Shown: one piece after another, positions 1 to 12,056 of the stretch
Layout of the letters: each line of letters opens with the position of its first letter
Numbering within the stretch: position 1 is the stretch's first letter
NCBI GenBank assembly: GCA_016617855.1
Contig: JAECUM010001930.1
Coordinates: 1 to 64,000 of the forward strand
Reading direction: 5' to 3'
Length of the DNA: 64,000 bases
DNA from: Megalonaias nervosa
Taxonomy: Eukaryota; Mollusca; Bivalvia; Unionida; Unionidae
Position numbers and translations under genes: made by a program
The notes under the pieces: model-generated
Told to the model about the DNA's origin: nothing
Database searches by the model: none
What the model saw: the letters and a program-made list of their open reading frames with translations, nothing else

Positions 1-582
1 GGAACAATGTGTTCAATATGTTGGAACAATGTGTGCAATATGTTGGAACAATGTGTGCAATATGTTGGAACAATGTGTGCAATATGTTGGAACAATGTCT
101 ACAATATGTTGGAACAATGTATGCAATATGTTGGAAAAATGTGTTAAATATGTTGGAACAATGTGTGCAATATGTTGGAACAATGTGTTCAATATGTTGG
201 AACATGTGCTAAATATCATGGAACAATGTATGCAATATGTTGGAACAATGTGTTCAATATGTTGGAACAATGTGTGCAATATGTTGGAACAATATGTTCA
301 ATATGTTGGAACATGTGTTAAATATCATGGAACAATGTATGCAATATGTTGGAACAATGTGTTCAATATGTTGGAACAATGTATGCAATATGTTGGAACA
401 ATGTGTTCAATATGTTGGAACTATGTGTACAATATGTTGGAGCAATGTGTTCAATATGTTGGAACAATATATGCAATATGTTGGAACAATGTGTTTAATA
501 TGTTGGAACAATGTATGCAATATGTTGGAACAATGTGTTAAATATGTTGGAACAATGTATGCAATATGTTGGAACAATGTGT
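1..582. repeat. 22-bp minisatellite (left block)
   Basis: Tandem array with the approximate unit aacaatgtgtgcaatatgttgg (22 bp), about 26 units. Variation is concentrated at a few positions (tgtgtg/tgtatg/tgtgtt). The array is already running at base 1, so it continues off the left edge. Because 22 bp is not a multiple of 3 and the unit has no stop in the open frames, long spurious ORFs appear on both strands; they are not genes. It lies downstream of the last visible glucose-transporter exon, so it is probably intronic in that gene. Confidence 0.95.
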
Positions 583-594
583 ACAACATGTTGG

Positions 595-848
595 TTGTTG
601 TTGTTGTTGTTATAGGGTTTAACGCCATTTTTCAGCACAAGATAAGCTATACATGGCGGCCAGTATTAATGGTGGAGGAAGAACCCTGGAAAAGCCCGGG
701 AAGAACCACTGACCCACGAGAAGCTACTGGCAGGCTTTCTCACATACCCACGTTAGCCGAGCCTGGACTCGAACTCACGCAGACAGAGGTGAGATGGCAG
801 TGATCCGTAACGATCAGCGCTTTAGACCACTCAGCCACTCGGGGCCCC
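595..848 (-). mobile_element. tRNA-derived SINE (family A, copy 1)
   Basis: On the minus strand the element starts at 848 with a tRNA-like head: ggggccccgagtggctgagt is followed by a 'gtggtctaaagcgct' A-box-like segment, and a B-box-like gttcgagtcc lies near 775. The body ends in gctgaaaaatggcgttaaac and a (aac)n tail. The 12-bp sequence acaacatgttgg flanks the element on both sides (583-594 and 849-860). Both copies carry the same variant base compared with the surrounding 22-bp units, so this is a real target-site duplication from insertion into the minisatellite. Related copies lie at 18.1, 46.7 and 63.9 kb. The head resembles tRNA-Ser or tRNA-Leu; the exact parent is not certain. Confidence 0.85.
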
Positions 849-1715
849 ACAACATGTTGGAACAATGTGTACAATATGTTGAAACAATGTGTGCAATATG
901 TTTAAACATGTGTTAAATATGTTGCAACAATGTGTTTAATATGTTGGAACAATGTGTACAATATGTTGGAACAATGTGTTCAATATGTTGGAACAATGTA
1001 TGCAGTATGTTGGAACAATGTGTTAAATATCTTGGAACAATGTGTACAAAATGTTAAAACAATGTGTTCAATATGTTGGAACTATGTGTTAAATATCTTG
1101 GAACAATGTATGCAATATGTTGGAACAATGTGTACAATGTTGGAACAATGTGTTCAATATGTTGGAACAATGTGTACAATATGTTAGAACAATGTGTGCA
1201 ATATGTTAGAACAATGTGTGCAATATGTTGGAACAATATGTACATTATGTTGGAACAATGTGTACCATATGTTAGAACAATGTGTGCAATATGTTGGAAC
1301 AATGTGTGCCATATGTTAGAACAATGTGTTTAATATGCTGGAACAATGTGTGCAATATGTTGGAACAGTGTGTGCCATATGTTAGAACAATGTGTGCAAT
1401 ATATTAAAACAATGTCTGCTAATGTTGGAACAATGTGTGCAATATGTTGGAACAATGTGTGCCATATGTTAGAACAATGTGTGCAATATGTTGGAACAAT
1501 GTGTGCCATATGTTAGAACAATGTGTGCCATATGTTAGAACAATGTGTTTAATATGATGGAACAATGTGTACAATATGTTAGAACAATGTGTTCAATATT
1601 TTGGAACAATGTGTGCCATATGTTAGAACAATGTCTGCAATATGTCAGAACAATGTCTGCAATATGTTAGAACAATGTCTGCAATATGTTAGAACAATAT
1701 GTGCAAACTGTTGGA
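849..1715. repeat. 22-bp minisatellite (right block)
   Basis: Continuation of the same 22-bp array beyond the inserted SINE, about 39 units. The sub-pattern changes towards the right: units with 'gttagaacaatgtgtgccatat' replace 'gttggaacaatgtgtgcaatat'. This is a local variant that spread by unit duplication. The array decays into unique sequence after about 1715. Confidence 0.92.
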
Positions 1716-1885
1716 AAATATCTTTAACCCGCATGTTGTCTAAAATGAAACAAACTGCTGAACAATGCAACTGAGTGACCATGCAATTCTAGCTGTTGAG
1801 ACTTGCAACAATGTAGACAAGGTAGGTGGAATTGGACATTTATCATTATACACAGATGAGAATGAAATAAATGTTTAATTTATAC

Positions 1886-1993
1886 CTTTATCTGCCTCAT
1901 CTTCCAGGTCTTTAGTTATTAGCAGATATCTGGGACTCTCTGGACAAAAGCTCAGAGTACACAGTTGAAATACTACTGGTATCACAGAAAAAC
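1886..1993 (-). CDS. Glucose transporter (SLC2A/GLUT) exon, end of TM6 and PESPR loop
   Basis: A 108-bp internal exon read on the minus strand. The acceptor is ...ttgttgtcttgcag|G and the donor is AAAG|gtataa. It enters with two bases of a split glycine codon, matching the preceding exon at 16300-16470, and leaves one base over. The translation runs GFSVIPVVFQLCTLSF, then CPESPRYLLI, then TKDLEDEADK. This is the TM6 end followed by the PESPR motif at the start of the large cytoplasmic loop, a signature of sugar porters of the major facilitator superfamily. The next exon (central loop and TM7-12) should lie left of base 1, beyond the minisatellite. Family assignment is firm; the member number is not assigned. 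Confidence 0.93.
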
Positions 1994-2753
1994 CTGCAAG
2001 ACAACAACTTCAATTACACAGCTGAAATATCATTATCACAGAAAAACCTGAAACATAGAAGTATATTGTAAAATGAGGACAATTAAGTGAAAAAAGAAAA
2101 TTGCATACAGAGACCTTTAAGTGTGTTGGTAGCAAAGCATAACGTGCATGCAGGCATGTATAAATGCCAAAGAAAAACAAAGTCTCGGCTATAAACTTTG
2201 CTCTCCTGATACTTATTGTTTCCTTTAATATTAAGTAATTAGCATGAAAATTTAGGTTTACCTTTGTTTGATTCAGTCTATTTGCTATATTTGCAATTAT
2301 TACTCATCCATCTTTATGTAATATACAGTTAAATCTCTGGACAGGAGTAAATGTCAAGACTTGAGAAATACATGGATCAGAATACCTTTCAGTAATATGG
2401 ATATATAAAAAGTACTAAAATGCAGCCTTCATGAATTTAAAAAGGTTCATTGGAATGTGGCATCTTGGCCTTTTTTTATAGTTATGGCTGTGCACAAAAA
2501 CTTTAACAATGAGTTGCCAATGCCAGATGGCATTATGAGAACTATGTCTTTCTTGTGTTTTTCTGAAAAAGGTGAGCCAAACATTAGAAATTAAAACGAT
2601 CATCCAATGAAAGTTTTAATCAATGCATGAATCTTCTAGACAAGATTTCAAAGCAAGGCAAAGTAATGGTGGGCAATTTTGCTTGCATAATTGTAGCTCA
2701 GATTTCCCAGCATTCAGTTCCTACCCAATGATGAAGCTGAGTCTACTGTCAAA

Positions 2754-2876
2754 CAAAGATCATGACATTTGCACAATAGTACAATGATGGTCAACAAAGG
2801 TCATGACATTTCCACATTGTACAATGATGGTCAACAAAGGACATGACATTTGCACATAGTACAATGATGGTCAACA
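2754..2876. repeat. 40-41-bp tandem repeat, three units
   Basis: Three copies of catgacatttgcacaatagt plus acaatgatggtcaacaaagg, starting at 2761, 2802 and 2842. Small and intronic, with no coding content. Confidence 0.85.
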
Positions 2877-4419
2877 TGCAAATCTTGTCCTAATGACCAT
2901 AATATATACACTAAAAACTGTATGAGTTATATTCACAAAATTCCATCATACAATGAATCCAGGTGAAAGTAAAAAAACACAAAAACAGGGCTTGAAATTA
3001 GCAGTTCTCTGCTACACCAAGGCTAGTAAATTTCCTTTAAGACAAGCAGTTTTCATAACTTCAACAGTCAAATGAAGGACCAATGAAGATTCAGCAGGAC
3101 AAATAAATTTCTCTATTTACTTCAGGTTACAAGAAATGTATCTTAAATTCAACATGTTAATAAATTACAAAAATCAAGGGGCACAAAATATTTGTGACTA
3201 TGTGTAACATAAGATGATGATCTTTACACCTATCAAGTTTCACAGTCATCCTAAAAAAATGCAAGACAATTTGTGTTTACCTGATTCTGTGTTACACTGA
3301 ATTTATTTCCAGGATGAAAAGGCAGTAATGTTCAACAGCTCTCACAAAAACTACAGGAGCAAAGTGATTTGTTAATTCATGCATTTTCAGGTGATAACCA
3401 TAACTTTCATGGCCATCCATCAAAAACTGTCATGCTGATCAGCTTGCCATACACTGCATTAAGCTATAGTACAAAATGGATAATACTGCAGGAAGAAAGG
3501 GATTTGTTGAAAGAATCACATCTTTACGTGATGACAAATATTTGCTATCTTGCATGGCAATCCATCAAAATTGCAGGAATAGTTGTGCTGATGAAATTAT
3601 GTCATACTAATCTGAAATTTTTAATGTAAGAAACAATTTTTTCTACTGGGCTAGAATTGAAATGGAATTTTAAAATCAATTTTGTTTTAGAGTTTTTCTT
3701 CAAGGTGTTATAATTTTTTGAGGTTCAAGTCACAAAGCAGTTACAAGATTATCTTGAGGTCTTTAGTAACCCAATCATACTCAATTAATGTCTTTAATCC
3801 TTTCAAAATTGCTTCTGCTTACACACAGTAAAAGTCTCATCATAAAACTTCAAACAATGAAGCCAGCTGACCTTGCTGATAGGAACAAAGGGTAAAATTA
3901 GCAACTACATTGGACATCTTTAATTTGCATAATTCATATTTATGTGCACTTTCTTGACCTTTAGGCTAGCCTGATGAAAAACAACATGCAAAAGGGTATT
4001 TTTGTGGAGTCAAGAAGAGCCTTTCATCACTGTTTCAAATTTTTTGATTTTTAAATTAGGTTTCCTTATTTTTGGGGGCTTTTCTTAGGTTTGTAAATGG
4101 AATGTTAGGTTTTTAGGTCCACTTCTAACATTGTTTCCAGTAAAATGTTTCTTCAAAAATACTTACACAGTCAAAATACCTTCGAACTACTATTACCTCA
4201 CAAAGCCAGCCATCCCGGAACAAAACTTTTTTGCTAAAATGCTAAAGGTTATCTGACTATCTAGGTGGCTGAGTGATCTCCCTTTGAAACTAGGATTGGT
4301 GCCAGATCCAGTGACTTCTGTTACTACTGGAGTGAAAGGCATGTTCACTATATCAATGTAACCGCAAGGGAGCTGACAAGATGTATGTGCATTGCAATTG
4401 GTAGAGCATTATCAAAGAA
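2877..4419. other. Intronic sequence, nothing recognised
   Basis: AT-rich, low-complexity sequence with scattered stops in all frames. Short ORFs such as 3369-3629 (+) have no recognisable domain. I see no exon, RNA gene or clear mobile-element end. Confidence 0.5.
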
Positions 4420-7010
4420 ACAGTTTACTAGAAAAAAAGTGGTTTCTTCTTCGAATACATTGTCTGATCATAATTCCTAAGGAGAATAAATAGGAGGTGG
4501 AGGAAGATAATCCCCTTATGACAGGGAGATCATCTCTAGTCCCCTAAATAAGTGAGTGTGCTTCTAGATAACCAGACTGGAAAATATACTCCTTATATCG
4601 GGGAGAGACTTCGAAAGGGAAAATATTTTCCTCACACCAATCCAGCAGAAGTAGTGATGCCTTGCCCTTATGAAGTTGTTTAATGACCCAGAAGGTATAC
4701 TTTTGTGCCACTGCTATAGGTCTCACCATATCGACTTGAGTTTTTTCGGATGAAAGATCTATAAAATAAATGCTGGAAAACTGTACTCAGATCTCCATCC
4801 CAATCTATGGATAATAACAATTAAAGAACAGTTTCACTCATATGCAATGTTTGTGGTGACTGTCCTAACTTCATGAACCAAAGCAAATTCATTTATGTGA
4901 AGTTATTTCCAATGTGTGGAATGAATAACCCACTTAATCCAAGGATGAAAGAGTCTGTGTGGATATAATGTCATTTCCCTCTGTGAGGGGTAAGAAGATG
5001 CATGACCTCCCTTGACACAATGGCTTAAGTAGCACTTAAGGACTTGCACTGAGTTCTGTAGACCACCTTGAGATGAAGTGTCCAGATCATACACAATTTA
5101 TTACCAAAGTCTGATTCTCCATGAATGGTAGCCTGATTTAGGCAATGAAAGCAGAATGCATCATAAGTGATACGGACCTATCTTTTCGGAAATGCACATA
5201 GATGGATCCACTAACTGGGCATGTATTCATTAATTCTGCTTGCCATTCGCCAATGTAGTGATCCAGCAGGTCTTATATGACTGGTGAACCAATGAAGCTC
5301 TTGAGAGCACTTCAAAAATGGTGTCTTGTTCAGCCAGGTGAGTACCGATAATAGATTCCACTTGGTCAAGGATCAAACATCACTGGACATGTGAAATCAG
5401 AAATGGACAGAAGATCTGATAGGTCTTTGGTTTGTCTAATATCCTCTCTTCCATGATAACAGTGGAATGTTAGCCTTTAATTGTGAAGGTGCTTACTGTT
5501 TGTCGTCAGAGAGGCATAGGAAGTAAGCTATTTGAGGAATGGGTGCCTACAGTGGCAATAAAGCATTTTTGTACCTAAAACTGTCAGAATATATTTCATT
5601 GCCTTCATATGCCATCTTGCTAAAGGGATTTCTCTACCACTGGTGGTGAGAACTGTTTGTTCATGTGGGTGTATTTTAATAAAATACAGACATGTAGGTT
5701 CATGAACTATAGGGTGGGGACAAAATACTTGCCACCATGGCTGCTTGAACAGATGAGGGAATATCTTGTTTTTCTGATAATTCTGGTGCAAGATTGATAA
5801 GGTCATTCATCCAAGATTTCCAATTTAATCAGGATGAGGAGACACATTATTTCAGAACCTGAGGTGTTGGAGAAAAAGCATATACATTTGGCCATTTCAA
5901 TCTATAGAAAGAGCATTGATCACCCAGAAATCTGAATCTGGGACTGGTGAGACAAAAGTTCAGATTTTTGGCATTCCACTTTGTTGCAAATAGGTCCACC
6001 ATAGATCAACATATTGAGTGAAAACTGAAGGATGAAGAGACAATTCCATTTCTATTGGTTTTAGCTTCAGGGACAACGAGTCTGCCAATACATTAGCCAG
6101 CCAAGGATAGTTTGAATTAGAAAATTCAAAACAAGAATACAGTGGTCTGGGGACTTGGTTCTGCCTTGCAGTTTGAGAATGTGTCCCAGTGAGGTTTCCC
6201 TACCTTTGGGATGGAAGTGCAGACTGTGAAAGTTGGTCCAATATTCAAAGGTTTAGCTTCCATTTGGACCACAGATCCACTATAATGCAAGGCCAAGAAG
6301 GCAACCTAGAACCAAAATGTCCAATGCCGAACTGCGCAAACCCAGCAGGCAAAGAACTTCTCTAGTGGGTGGATTATTCTGTATAGGCATGGAATCCACC
6401 ACAGTACTAATTTAATTCTCATTCCTGTGAATATCGAGTTCAAGACCTAGATGACCAAGATCTTGAAATGGTACGAGGTCAGACCTGTCCTTACTGACAA
6501 GGAGACTGAGAATGAGAAGGAGAGTAACAAGTTATGTTATGTCTTACTTCAAGACATGCCTGCTGTTTTTCAGCCTGTAGTTTTTGAAGGCAAATCACAG
6601 GAACATCCTGGAAGCCATGTGAGCAGGGACATGAAGTCATGCTTCCTGTAAGTCCACACTGATTGTGTAGTGTCCCCAGTGCATGGCATTTAAAACCTGT
6701 GTTGACTGAATGTGTAGTGTTTGTAGCTAAAGGAATCCTGGTCTAAGGAGGATGCAATGAACATGATACAGAGTACCCAGAAACCACTTCTCAGGTCCAT
6801 GTGGTGTCATGATCAATCTTCCTCATTCAGCAACATAGGATTCGAGCCAGATCTGCGATAAGGGGGCATGTAGATGATGTCACTGAGAATAGGGTATTGT
6901 GGAGTGAAATATTGCAGTAAATGACCACCCTTCCTTTGCCTCTTTTCTACTTTAGTTCAGGAGAACTGTGGTTATCTACAGTTGTAAATTCAGTAGGACT
7001 GCTTCCCAGT
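4420..7010 (-). mobile_element. DIRS-like retroelement remnant (copy 1)
   Basis: Heavily decayed tyrosine-recombinase retroelement on the minus strand. At high coordinates (6590-6660) a degraded reverse-transcriptase fragment reads like VDLQEA..LHVP. The 5850-6050 region matches, base for base in long stretches, the RNase H/linker region of DIRS copy 2 at 10900-11180. Residues coded around 5528-5806 match the N-terminal side of the recombinase. The 4903-5094 frame (VLKCYLSHCVKGG, then HPWIKWVIHS) matches the recombinase C-terminus. A terminal segment near 4430-4560 (ctgatcataa...ggagaataaataggagg) resembles segments at 20880-21010 and 21950. Many stops and frameshifts; no active product is possible. 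Confidence 0.75.
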
Positions 7011-7680
7011 GATCTCTAGGAATATCCCTGTGATTCTTTTCTGATTGCCTTGCAAATCCCTTTGCTGTAACTGAGACTGTAAGGGATGGAATTAAGTGGG
7101 TCATTCAATAAATAGGCTTCCATGTGTAACAGGATGAACCAGGTTAAGGTCAGATTATTACAATGAAGACACAAAGAATGATAAATGAAAATATGATGTA
7201 CATTTACAGATGATTAAAGATAAAAAAATTTACACCCAAACTCGTGCGCATAAATTCCAAAATGGATTATTAACACAATGACGAGCACTGAGTTAAATAA
7301 TGAAACAAAAACTGAAATGATAATGAAAAATGATACGGTTCCTAACTGGAATGAATTGTAAGATGTAATTTAAAATGAACAATCAATAACAATAAATGAA
7401 ATGAAATTAATAAAAAATTAAGCACAATATGAAACAATATTTAATCACTCAACCAATGACACATGAATTTCAACACAATGATAATGTTTCACTCAAATAG
7501 TGATAACAGATTTAATATAAATCAGTGTTTTATCGACAAATGGCTTCATGTAAGTCATCTGACTCATCAAGGCAGAAAACATGAGTCAGAATCCAGTCCT
7601 ATGAGTCCTATTCAAGCTGATCATCAGTCTAAAGTAGTTTGTAAAAAATAATTATATTGTTTAAATACACAACAAAAATA
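7011..7680. other. AT-rich intronic sequence, nothing recognised
   Basis: Very AT-rich, with many aatgaaa/ataat runs. No open frame with a recognisable protein and no clear repeat boundary. Confidence 0.5.
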
Positions 7681-9384
7681 TTAGTTATATAATGTGACTA
7701 AAGCCAATAAGGCAATTCCTTTGCCAGAAGCATCTGAACATTCTGTATTTGTTGATGGTTTCATATCATCAGAAATAATCTGAGCATACATGACAAGGCG
7801 TTTATTGTTGGCTATGTCAGTATTTTCAGCTGCAATTGCTGTCACAAATGACGAATTTTGCAGGTCAAGTATAAAACTATCCTCAACAATGTTTGATAGG
7901 CTCTCCAGTACCTCTGAACAGGTAGTAAAGTCATACTGAACGCCGGAATTCTTCAAAATGCCAATGGCATCAATTTCTTTAGCTGTTAAGTCGTGTATTA
8001 AATTAAAAAGAGATTTGTATTTTAAAAAAGGGATGTCTTTTACGCTCAGCCAATGTGCACACTTAAGTAGCACTTTCGCCGCTATGTCTTGTTTGTAAAA
8101 CTGCATTAAAATGTGCCTGGTGTTGTGAACCTTCCAGAGTTCTTGGAAACGTTTGATCACGCGTATTTGGATGCCAATTTTTTATCTGGGACGCAGAAAA
8201 TCACTTAGGCGGGAGTCCTCCATACACATGTAATAGGTGGGCGGCAAAATTCAAAGACTTGCCAGTCCTGCTTCAGCCACCTGCTTAGTGAGAAAATGTA
8301 TTGATCACTTAGCTGTGCTGATATTTACAATGACAGAATTCAGTGGCTGAAAGACCCCCTGATGTACATGATGCCATTATAAGAGCATGTCAAAAAAACA
8401 TGATGCAATTAGCTGGGCGGCAAGTTCAAAGGCTTTGACTGGCGGCTGGGTGGGAAAATATACTGAGATTTACAGTGATTGAATTCAGAGGCAGAAAGAC
8501 CCAGAGATGTACTTGTGGTCATTTATAAGAGTACATGAAGTAAACCACTTTAGGTTTCATAATTATGTTCATTTCCGAGTGTAGGGGAATAAGCAGTGCA
8601 TGTGACCTCGGAATCAAGACATGTTGAGACTTGGACAAAATGACATTCACAAATTTAGATAGTATTTTGGAGTTAAACGGCAGACCGACGAAGATTGTAA
8701 TGAGATTCAGAAGAGAGCTAAGTTGTTAGAACTGAAAGTTCAGATGGGACAGTCGCCAAGTGTAAGAAAAGTTTGTGATGCCTAGCTTAGTGCTTGAAAT
8801 AAGACCTTCCTTGGATTGACAAAATTCAGTCTCACTCTGATGGACAAATGGGAGCTATGTCAATGTTATAAAGAATGTAAAATTAAACTCAGTGGCAACC
8901 AATAGTTCTTCTAATTTGCATAGTTTTCTGGCAGGGGACTGCAACTTTTGCTGGTGTGACTCCTATTTTTACCAAAATAAGTTTAAAATCCTAGTGAGAC
9001 CTCTGCCTTCAATCAACAGTTTTTTTTCTGGCAACCCCGCATGCTTTCCCAGTGTATTGTTCTGAAAGTTATTTTTTTTTTGGCACATTTGGTCATCGAG
9101 GTTTATTTTAGCCTCTGTACATATATGGCAAAACATAAAGAGGTCTTCACTGTCACATTCTTCACTCGACTTAACTTTTTTTGAAAACGTAGCCAGCTGT
9201 ATGTTTTCAACCACTGCTGCACAAAATTACGTATTACCTTACGAGTAACCGTTACCTCATGAAGGCTCCACTGGTTCGATAACAATACTATTATCGATGG
9301 TCGGTTGTAAAAACGTGGTCCAAATGATAATTTCGTTTGCTTCAGATCTATTTTAAGTTTTTTTACCTTGGACGCCATTTTCAT
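7681..9384 (-). pseudogene. hAT transposase-derived pseudogene (ZNF862/KIAA1586-like)
   Basis: Fragments of one minus-strand protein. The N-terminus near 9384-9300 reads MKMASKVKKLKIDLKQTKLS. A zinc-finger-like piece (FCHICTEAKINLD) follows near 9100. The third piece is an open frame of 159 codons at 8160-7681. That last piece has IPFLKYKSLFNLIHDL and the block FVTAIAAENTDIANNKRLVM, which aligns with the ADESTDI block that starts the catalytic domain in ZNF862-like hAT relatives. Here the first acidic residue is alanine, so a key position is lost. A 700-bp non-coding stretch with an internal duplication separates the pieces. This is a domesticated-looking but broken transposon copy inside the transporter intron. 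Family assignment rests on motif memory. Confidence 0.6.
8236..8536. repeat. Diverged direct duplication (~150 bp x2)
   Basis: The segment 8236-8396 (gggcggcaaaattcaaag ... ccattataagagcatg) is repeated in diverged form at 8412-8536 (gggcggcaagttcaaag ... catttataagagtacatg). It lies inside the hAT-like remnant and separates its coding pieces. Confidence 0.7.
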
Positions 9385-9714
9385 TCGAACGCTGAAAGTA
9401 TCGTGGAACACGCAAGGCATACAATTGAGGGAATGGAAATTGTTGCTTCTTTGCGTGACAAGGATGCGCATAAAATAATAGTTTCTCGTGAGAATCACAG
9501 TAAAATCAATGTTTATTTTTCGCCTCTTTCTTGTGTGTGGTGATTTATGGTTCTAACATACTGTTGCTACAAAAGATGTGACAGTTACAGGTCACATAAA
9601 GTCAGCTCCAGACTCCACACTCATTTGTAACCCTATGTATTATGATAACATCAGCATAAGAAACTGATGTGCGCGTGTTTTCTCTGCTTGAACGAGTTGT
9701 AATCTAGCCAGTGA

Positions 9715-9885
9715 AGTAGTTAGACCAAACGTTTATTTTGTGCTAATCAGCAAAACATAACATTGGGTGCATCAATTTACGTACCGGCGATGATTTTTAG
9801 ATTTTTAGACCAAACCTTTGTTTTGTGTTAATCAGCAAAACATAACATTGGGGTGCGTCAATTTACGTACCATCGTCGACTTTTG
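9715..9885. repeat. Tandem duplication of ~84 bp
   Basis: Two copies of a unit containing 'agaccaaac(g/c)tttgtttt' then 'aatcagcaaaacataacatt' then 'caatttacgtacc'. They sit just outside the low-coordinate end of DIRS copy 2. Confidence 0.8.
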
Positions 9886-10179
9886 TGCGTCAAATTGGAA
9901 AATTCTGCGCATTTGACGCATGACGCATGGGTAGATAAAACACTGATAAATTGGGACATATATCTTGCGGTGTCCAATTCATAACCACAAGGTAATTGTA
10001 GCCCCACCACTCTGCTGGATGGTAAGGGAGCCACCATGAATGGTCTGCCTAAGGATCTGTAGAACCTCTTGTTCCCTGCAGACCCATTGGTCCTGAAGTT
10101 TTGGTCCCTCATCATGACATAACCACTATCTTCCTCCAGGCCAATGTCACTACTGACCTTGAGTGGAAGCATTTAGAGA

Positions 10180-10744
10180 AGATAATGATTTCAGTACAAA
10201 GGTCTGGTTACCAATGGACCAGAGCCTGTTCTTGGTGATGAAAAAGGGAACCATCATAAGTGAAACTGACCTGTCTTGTCAGCACTGAATGCAATTCAGA
10301 TCCCCTGATAGGGCATGTATTTAGCTGATTCTGCCTGGCCTGCCTTCACTATGTGATGAGGAAGCAGGTCTTGTATGAAGGCGAGTCAAAGATGCCCTTG
10401 AAAGTAGTTCAATGGTGTTTTATTCAACCAGGGTTATACCCATGATAGGTTCCACTATGGGCACAGAGCCAACATTTTTGGGCATGTATAATCAAAGTTG
10501 TTTTGTCCGATATCCTCTCTTTCATGATGATGAAAGGTGCCAGCGATTGTGGAGTAGAAGCTTTGATTGTGCTTGGTGCTAACTTTTTCACAAAGAAGAG
10601 CCAGAGAAGGAAGTTAGCTATTTCAGGTATAGATGCCTGTACTGATATAATGTGTTCTTGTGTACACCACTGTGTAAAAAGTTTCCACTTGCCTTCATAT
10701 GCTTTCAGGGTGGAGGGCCTTCCTGCTTGATCAATTCTCTCCAA
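10180..10744 (-). pseudogene. DIRS copy 2 tyrosine recombinase fragment
   Basis: The frame from 10744 reads RPSTLKAYEGKWKLFTQWC, then IPEIANFLLWLFFVKKLAPS, then TIKA. This is the SAM-like N-terminal core-binding domain of DIRS recombinases. The catalytic part (10180-10420) persists only as frameshifted pieces resembling the same region of copy 3. The 9858-10172 frame below it is unassigned and may be the degraded C-terminal end. The product would catalyse integration of the circular cDNA; this copy cannot. Confidence 0.78.
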
Positions 10745-10779
10745 GACTGGTTTTGAGAACTGTTTTTTTTTCTGAGGGC

Positions 10780-11883
10780 CTATTTAATATGATCAAGATG
10801 TGCAGCTCTGGGCAAAGCAAGTACCATGATTGTTGGAGTACATGAGGTAAATTCTCTCTGCCAGGGAATTTCTGTTGTGAGATTGATGGGGTCACTGATC
10901 CACAACTTCTCCCATCTGAGAGGTGCAATGAGGATGAGGTGACATTCCAATTCTCTTGCTTTTTGTAGCACCTTTGGAATCAGAGATGTTGAAGGGTAGG
11001 CGTATGCATCCAAGCCATTCCAATCTATGGATAGCATGTCGACTATCCAAACATTGGGATCCTGGACTGGTGAGACAAAGATAGGGAGCTTGGTATTCCA
11101 CCTTGCAGCAAACAGGTCAACCAATGGTTGGTCCCATCTGGTACATATCTGAGAGAGAAAACCAAGGGATAGAGAGACCATTCCATCAGACCAAGGGATA
11201 AAGAGACCATTCCATCAGTGTAAGTTGATTGTTCTGGGACAAAGGATCAATACTAACCTTAGACATCCATGACTATTATCAATTTGAACAAGGATTTGTT
11301 GTTGATGACACCACTTTAGAAAGTCCCACACCAGTATGCAAAGGTCTGGGGACTTGGTTCTGTCTTGAGATAAGTCACCAACATAGAGTTGTTGGATAGA
11401 ATGAGGACTACCTTTCTATTTAAAAATTCCTGCCACCAGATGCCAGTCTTGTGGAGACAACCCTCCACTGGTTTTCTTTAAGGATCATAGCAGGTGTGCC
11501 CTACATCCTTCTGTACTTGCATCTGTACAGACTGTGATCACTGGTAGTTTTATTTGTAGAAATATACCCATTATGAGCCAAGTCAGGTCACTCCAAGTCT
11601 TCAGATGGTAGCTCATAACTGTGCAGATGGGGAGAGGTTGGTCCAGTGGGCAAATATTTAGCCTCCATTGGGATAAAAGAATCATTTGTAACAGGTGCAT
11701 ATAAAGGCAACCTAGGATGATGAGGTCCACTGCTGCATTGAGCAAGCCTCGAAGGCAAAGGAATTCCCATGCAGAGAGAGATTCCCTCAAGAGTAATGAA
11801 GCCACAATGGTCCTGATTTTCAAGGCCCAATTTTCAACTGTCCTTATTGATGAGGAAACCCTGATCTGTAAGCAGTGTAACAA
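10780..11883 (-). pseudogene. DIRS copy 2 RNase H domain region
   Basis: Two frames. The upstream one (11883-11485) ends in VITVCTDASTEGCRAHLL, the first acidic strand of RNase H. The downstream one (11181-10780) contains RWDQPLVDLFAARWNTKLPI, then FVSPVQDPN, then WNGLDAYAYPSTSLIPKVLQ, then HLILIAPL, the conserved tail of DIRS RNase H. A frameshift and internal stops separate the halves. Confidence 0.8.
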
Positions 11884-12056
11884 GGGCTATCATATTATGT
11901 TCTAGTTATATAACTCACCTGATGTTTTTGCAAGATGCGTTCCAGGTAACTTTGTCCCTGCCTTGGAGATCGTCCGGACATGAGCCGTATTACAGTTTTG
12001 CAGATAAGTGAATTCTCAAGGGCTCAGAATTGATAAACAATGTTATTGTTGGTGAA

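Noticed and set aside
9..1774. Long open frames on both strands rich in MLEQCVQYVGTMC-like repeats
   Set aside because: They are produced by the stop-free 22-bp minisatellite, occur in several frames and on both strands, and shift frame at each irregular unit.
4255..4340. tRNA-like words (aggtggctgagtgatctccc)
   Set aside because: No convincing B box at the right spacing, and no second copy seen.
9337..9543. Plus-strand frame at 9.3-9.5 kb
   Set aside because: Shadow of the minus-strand hAT-like N-terminus; no domain.
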